Position numbers and translations under genes: made by a program. The notes below the pieces were generated by a model. The model did not search any database, was not told the DNA's origin, and saw nothing but the letters and a program-made list of their open reading frames with translations. A stretch of DNA of 7,895 nucleotides. It comes from CAYSHJ01 sp964589725 (GTDB lineage Bacteria > Planctomycetota > Planctomycetia > Planctomycetales > Planctomycetaceae). The stretch is taken from contig CAZPUJ010000173.1 in the NCBI GenBank assembly GCA_964589725.1, forward strand, positions 1-7,895, in the 5' to 3' direction. This document shows positions 6,001 through 7,895 of the stretch, piece by piece. The first letter of the stretch is position 1; each line of letters begins with the position of its first letter.

Positions 6001-7184
6001 AGGCGCGGGAATGGTATCAGAAGTTTTTGGAGATCAGTCAGAAGTTGGCGGCGGCCGATCCGAGCAACGCCCGGGCCCAGCGCGAGCTGTCCGTCTCGTA
6101 CATCTCGCTCGGCGACGTGCAGCTACAGTCCGGGCAGGTGACCCAGGCGCTGGAATCGTATCAAAAGACACTGGAGATCAGTCAGAAGTTGGCGGCGGCC
6201 GATCCGAGCGACTCCCAGGCCCAGCGCGACCTGTTCAGCTCGTACTCGAGGCTCGGCAACGTGCAGCTTGAGTCCGGGCAGGTGACCGAGGCGCTGGAAT
6301 CGTCTCAGAAGAGTCTGGAGATAAGTCAGAAGTGGGCGGCGGCCGATCCGAGCGACGCCTGGGCTCAGCGCGCCGTGTCCATCTCGTACGAGAAGCTCGG
6401 CGACGTGAGCCTTCAGGTCGGCAAGGCAACTGAAGCACTCGAGCAGTATCAGAAGGGCCTTGAAATCTATCGGACGCAGGCGGCCACGGACCCGGCGGAC
6501 GCCTGGTTACAATCCGCCTTGATGGTAACGCTTTGGCGGCTGGGTGCGGGTAATCAGCAGGTTAAGGCGTACGAAAGAGCAATCGAGTATTACGAGCAGG
6601 GACTGGATGTGCTGAATCGCATGGATGAAGCAGGGCGCCAACCTGTGTCGCAATCCGAATGGATTGTGACTTACCTCAGCGCACGGAAATCCCAGACGGG
6701 GATTGTGCGACTGCCACCGATGCAAAAGGAATGGGTTAGGATCATTCAGAGACAGATTCAGCATTGCAAGCACGCGCCGACGGCAGAGGGTGAATGGAAG
6801 GCTCTGCTGGAACAGCCGGCGGATTTGCTGCCCGTGCTGCTGGAGATGCGTGGGACGCAGTTCGTTCAAGACGGTCGTACCAGCGATGCCGCCCATGCCA
6901 TCGCCAAGTTGCGAGAACTGGGCACGGCCACGGCGGACCAACTCTACAACGCCGCGTGCGTCTACAGCCTGTGTGCCACCGGGATCAAGGCGGAGAAGGA
7001 CGAACTCACCGCCGAACAGGCCGCCGCGCGGCAACAGCACATCGCTGATGCACTCGCCACGCTGCGTGAGGCGATCAAGGCGGGCTGGAAGGACTTCGCC
7101 AACATGCAAACGGATCCCGACGTCGCCATCCTGCGAGACCTGCCGGAGTTCAAAGCGCTGATCCCGGCAGCAAAGGACGAATGA
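3057..7184 (+). CDS. Hanks-type Ser/Thr protein kinase with TM segment and TPR array, 1375 aa
   Basis: This is a PknB-like signalling kinase. Residues 1-70 form a helical N-terminal module (LGELLVELGHMS) common in planctomycete kinases; 71-160 is a linker. The kinase domain spans about 164-495: glycine loop A171-x-G173-x-x-G176 (first Gly replaced by Ala), ATP lysine K193, alphaC glutamate E212, catalytic HRDLKPGN with D320 and N325, metal-binding D338 in DWG (not DFG), GTPEFMSPE at 384-392, D406 and R478. All catalytic residues are kept, so activity is likely. A single membrane segment lies at about 516-542, a Q/E/A-rich coiled coil at 545-605, then a first TPR at 650-705 and 48-residue TPR repeats at 709-1188. 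The tail (to 1375) ends with the family's usual NAACVYSL...DPDVAILRDLPEFKAL block. The TPR part is probably extracytoplasmic, scaffolding unknown partners. Oddities are two in-frame palindromic insertions (residues 259-287 and 668-687) and a highly uniform repeat array. GGGAG precedes the ATG. Confidence 0.93.
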   Translation: MSASQSDRNVLFGVLALQMELITREGLIAALQAWTLQKSRPLGELLVELGHMSAEDRAALEPMVDRHVTKHGGSAEQSLAALSSVSEVAAELHDVNDADVQQSLRHAVASESRQAGFKSSVLPFNGPSDSVASASNAEGDDLPPQLQPTISYGHAQEQQGLLRFQLLRPHAEGALGKVWIAQDRELNREVAFKEIKPKRAHDRNSRGRFVLEAEITGGLEHPGIVPVYGLGHFADGRPFYAMRFIRGRSLRTAIKQFHKANGGRQPSGDGDVTSRSIEQPANARRSPDFASIAFRNLVQRLIDVCNAIAYAHSRGVLHRDLKPGNIMLGKYGETLVVDWGLAKAKGQSFDPVAATSQASLDREPSLIPQSSADVALTQMGSAIGTPEFMSPEQAAGRLDLLGPASDVYGLGATFYELLTGQAPIGARPGGESEKLTTPELLRRAEQGEFPAPRAVLAAVPNPLEAVCLKAMSRDPAARYATAQALAEDLERWLAGDPVSAWPEPVIVRARRWVKRHPTLVVSTAATVLISLVSLAAIASVVGQSNRTLATKNIELEQSNQREQEASSLAQENARKAQENATKAEQNAAVAREQSQLALKSLQSVIFDIQRKLKNVPGAGDLQRSLLQTALARLQEVSDQFASRGAIDRNTMTALYDLGDVFLRIGSESRTGFQPVHSGKDGLETRPTDDGPLASARKVYQQAFDIAQKLAAADPSDARAQRDLFISYNKLGDLQLQSGRVTEALGSYQKGLEISQKLAAADPSDAQAQRDLSISYQRLGSVQLQSGQVTEARGSYQKFLENSQKLAAADPSDVQAQRDLSGSYSMLGDVQRRSGEVTEARGSYQKGLEINQKLAAADPSDARVQRDLSASYMLLGSVQLQSGQVTEARGSYQKGLEITQKLAAADPSDAQLQGVLAGLYDFLGTVQLQSGQVTEARGSYQKLLKISQKLAAADPSNALAQRALSISYCKLGDVQRQSGEVTEAREWYQKFLEISQKLAAADPSNARAQRELSVSYISLGDVQLQSGQVTQALESYQKTLEISQKLAAADPSDSQAQRDLFSSYSRLGNVQLESGQVTEALESSQKSLEISQKWAAADPSDAWAQRAVSISYEKLGDVSLQVGKATEALEQYQKGLEIYRTQAATDPADAWLQSALMVTLWRLGAGNQQVKAYERAIEYYEQGLDVLNRMDEAGRQPVSQSEWIVTYLSARKSQTGIVRLPPMQKEWVRIIQRQIQHCKHAPTAEGEWKALLEQPADLLPVLLEMRGTQFVQDGRTSDAAHAIAKLRELGTATADQLYNAACVYSLCATGIKAEKDELTAEQAAARQQHIADALATLREAIKAGWKDFANMQTDPDVAILRDLPEFKALIPAAKDE
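3833..3916. repeat. In-frame 84-bp element with inverted ends inside the kinase domain
   Basis: The ends GGCGAACGG (3833-3841) and CCGTTCGCC (3908-3916) are perfect inverted repeats. The similarity continues inward imperfectly: GAGGGCGTCAGCC on the left against GGCTAACGCTC on the right when inverted. The left part also folds as GAGGGC-GTCA-GCCCTC (3841-3856). Its 84 bp equal 28 codons, so the frame is kept. It encodes the low-complexity stretch GGRQPSGDG through QPANARRSP (about residues 259-287), lying between helix D (AIKQFHKA) and helix E (LIDVCNAIAYAHSRG). The outer ends resemble a planctomycete palindrome family that I know from intergenic regions; that identity needs a search. Confidence 0.6.
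5059..5116. repeat. In-frame 58-bp perfect palindromic element in the TPR region
   Basis: The arms 5059-5081 and 5094-5116 are 23-bp perfect reverse complements around a 12-nt loop. In the kinase frame this reads RTGFQPVHSGKDGLETRPT (residues 669-687). On the opposite strand the same bases read RTGFQPVFAGMDGLETRPT, nearly the same peptide. It lies in the turn between helices A and B of the first TPR, after YDLGDVFLRIGSE and before ASARKVYQQAF. I associate this TGFQPV...GLETRPT signature with a dispersed planctomycete repeat. The 58-bp core is not a multiple of three, so flanking bases must make up the frame. No clear target duplication is visible. Confidence 0.85.
5181..6620 (+). repeat. Tandem 144-bp (48-codon) TPR-coding repeat, nine close units plus one diverged
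   Basis: Units begin at 5181, 5325, 5469, 5613, 5757, 5901, 6045, 6189 and 6333, exactly 144 bp apart with no indels. A tenth, diverged unit begins at 6477. Each starts with LAAADPSDA (W for L in the ninth) and runs through QRDLSxSYxxLGxVQLQSGQVTEA to YQKxLEISQK. Long blocks are identical at DNA level, for example the first 11 bases of units one to eight. Differences cluster at the two codons between TCGTAC and CTCGGC, the codon after LG, the LQ pair, and the residue before LE. The last unit decays, as is common at array ends. This is part of the kinase coding sequence. Confidence 0.92.
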
Positions 7185-7223
7185 CGAAAGACCCAATGTC
7201 GAAAGAATGACGAATTGCTTTCC
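7180..7223. repeat. Degenerate AATGACGAA-type direct repeats after the kinase stop
   Basis: AATGACGAA occurs at 7180-7188 (overlapping the kinase stop codon) and again at 7206-7214, with a related CAATGTCGAAAG between them and CCGAAAC/CGAAATCCGAAAGG forms following. I recognise this style of short repeat from planctomycete intergenic DNA. No function is evident. Confidence 0.45.
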
Positions 7224-7261
7224 GAAACAAGCACGAAATCCGAAAGGACAAAAGGACCAAT

Positions 7262-7273
7262 CCGCCGCGGCGG
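7262..7273. repeat. 12-bp perfect palindrome
   Basis: CCGCCGCGGCGG is its own reverse complement. It lies 78 bp after the kinase stop in repeat-rich DNA and is too short and GC-rich to assign a role. Confidence 0.35.
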
Positions 7274-7306
7274 ACAGCGCCGTCGCTGTGCGGTGTTTCG
7301 AGTCCG

Positions 7307-7345
7307 ACGTGGCCAGCCCTTCGCTGGCGCTTCGGGTGAGTGTGC
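7307..7345. repeat. Dispersed palindromic element of the LTRSASEG type
   Basis: GCCAGC (7312-7317) and GCTGGC (7323-7328) pair around loop CCTTC, followed by GCTTCGGGTGAG. Read on the minus strand this gives TLTRSASEGLAT, a peptide I recognise from spurious or extended planctomycete proteins that overlap a dispersed repeat. No gene can be supported here. The surrounding stretch 7224-7452 shows nothing else I can name. Confidence 0.5.
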
Positions 7346-7452
7346 AGAGTTCACACGCGGCAGCGAAGCCGACGACCGGTGGGACGGGCAATGTGCCGCT
7401 GCGGAGATGCTGTTCGTGCCCGCCACCGTCGACGAGCGGTTCCAGTCATTGT

Positions 7453-7764
7453 TCACGTCCGCCGCCGGCGCGATCGCTTCGCGGATGATCGGGCTACCGG
7501 CGCGATCTTCAATTTCAATCCCGGCAGCAGCGGCGTTTCGTAGACCGCGTCGGGAGGAAACTCGCGGATGTCCCAGCCGCCGCGCTCTCGGCGATAGACC
7601 AACAACTTCGGCCGCCGAGCGTCCTCGCGAATGTCGAACACCCAATACTCCTGGATCGACGGCACGCTCCAGTAAAGACCCACGTTGCGAAACAGGTCTT
7701 TGTCGATGTCTTCGCCCCGCAACACCTCGCCGGAGCATGAAAAGGTGTCAGGCACGAATGGCAC
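7453..7764 (-). pseudogene. Uma2 family (DUF820) nuclease-like protein, C-terminal remnant
   Basis: The minus strand encodes 103 residues. From about residue 13 they match the second half of Uma2 (DUF820, PD-(D/E)XK nuclease-fold) proteins: EVLRGEDIDKDLFRNVGLYWSVPSIQEYWVFDIRED, then KLLVYRRERGGWDIREF, then TPLLPGLKLKIAP. The family is usually near 180-200 residues. The missing N-terminal half carries the PD and D/E-x-K active-site motifs, so this piece should be inactive. The first 12 residues (from a GTG at 7764-7762) do not look like Uma2 and come from a TGCCTGACACCTTTT-type repeat. The break falls just before the conserved EVLS-like strand, consistent with insertion of, or recombination at, a repeat. 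The C-terminal basic tail SSAKRSRRRRT is unusual and may be read-through into other DNA. The family identification is confident; pseudogene status is inferred from the missing half. Confidence 0.75.
7729..7764. repeat. Repeat-like junction upstream of the Uma2 remnant
   Basis: The sequence AAAAGGTGTCAGGCACGAA (about 7739-7757) replaces the expected Uma2 coding sequence. AAAAGGTGTCAGG-type sequence is, to my recollection, a frequent REP-like motif in planctomycetes. Only one copy is seen here. Confidence 0.4.
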
Positions 7765-7895
7765 TGTCGAGCGAGAATTGGCGGAGTTGTGCGCGAACCT
7801 TCGGTTGACGCTCGTCGGAAGTTTCTGGTAATTCTCCGACAGACGAGGATTGGTCTTGGATTGTTGGGCCGTCCTTGGCTACGGTTTTGAAGTGC
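7765..7895. other. Right-edge stretch, no supported gene
   Basis: No recognisable Uma2 N-terminus occurs on the minus strand in any frame. Two minus-strand frames stay open for 40-50 codons here (one reading NPRLSENYQKLPTSVNRRFA), but neither shows a known domain. The stretch may be part of a dispersed repeat or an unrelated gene end; it runs out of the window. Confidence 0.35.

Noticed and set aside
6011..6271. Plus-strand 86-codon frame in the TPR array, also repetitive
   Set aside because: An alternate frame of the same 144-bp units within the kinase gene.
5181..6620. CRISPR array or non-coding satellite, given the regular repeats
   Set aside because: The repeats are 144 bp, contiguous and in frame, encoding TPRs in an intact reading frame; there are no spacers.
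3057..7184. Pseudokinase because of DWG and the A171 substitution in the glycine loop
   Set aside because: K193, E212, D320, N325 and D338 are all present, and DWG is, to my knowledge, usual in this planctomycete kinase group.
6507..7391. 294-codon minus-strand frame containing LTRSASEGLAT
   Set aside because: It is mostly antisense to the kinase C-terminus; the LTRSASEG part is a dispersed repeat.
7215..7808. 197-codon plus-strand frame at the right end
   Set aside because: It is arginine/proline-rich, starts in repeats and is antisense to the clear Uma2 remnant.
7748..7894. Open minus-strand run of 48 codons ending at 7748, possible C-terminus of a gene beyond the window
   Set aside because: It has no recognisable domain, a second minus frame is equally open, and it ends in a repeat-like sequence; the evidence is too thin to call a gene.

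Overview
The window most likely comes from a planctomycete (Planctomycetota). The main reasons are: a DUF1501 protein C-terminus at the left edge; a very long Hanks-type Ser/Thr kinase with a DWG motif, one membrane segment and a 48-residue TPR array; a Uma2-type remnant at the right edge; and many short palindromic repeats whose translations (for example TGFQPV...GLETRPT and LTRSASEG) I associate with planctomycete genomes. Base composition is GC-rich in genes and gaps alike. The taxonomic call is from recognition, not from a search.

Layout. Positions 2-229 (+) are the last 75 codons of a DUF1501 protein. Positions 230-704 have no convincing gene; they hold a 120-bp-period tandem duplication full of small perfect hairpins. 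Positions 705-1358 (+) encode an unrecognised 217-residue soluble protein whose start codon lies inside a 9-bp hairpin. Positions 1359-1753 are non-coding, with a hairpin at the stop codon, a second copy of a 28-bp motif, and a large imperfect inverted repeat whose arms are each built from three 10-nt units. Positions 1754-2749 (+) encode a 331-residue TIM-barrel sugar phosphate isomerase/epimerase. Positions 2750-3056 are non-coding with small hairpins. Positions 3057-7184 (+) encode a 1375-residue kinase-TM-TPR protein. Positions 7185-7452 are repeat-rich non-coding DNA. Positions 7453-7764 (-) are a Uma2 nuclease-like remnant without its catalytic half, and 7765-7895 holds nothing I can name.

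The genes do not form an obvious operon. Gaps between them are 300-480 bp and each gap carries its own palindromic repeats. I see no direct functional link between the isomerase and the kinase. The kinase is probably an inner-membrane signalling protein: a cytoplasmic kinase domain, one membrane segment, then a coiled coil and a TPR scaffold on the other side.

The most interesting signals are in the kinase gene. Two unrelated palindromic repeat elements sit in frame in it, one in the kinase alphaD-alphaE loop and one in a TPR loop. Its nine-unit 144-bp array is almost uniform in sequence, except for a few codons at the TPR positions known to contact ligands. I do not see a defence system, a biosynthetic cluster, a CRISPR array, an RNA gene or an intact mobile element.
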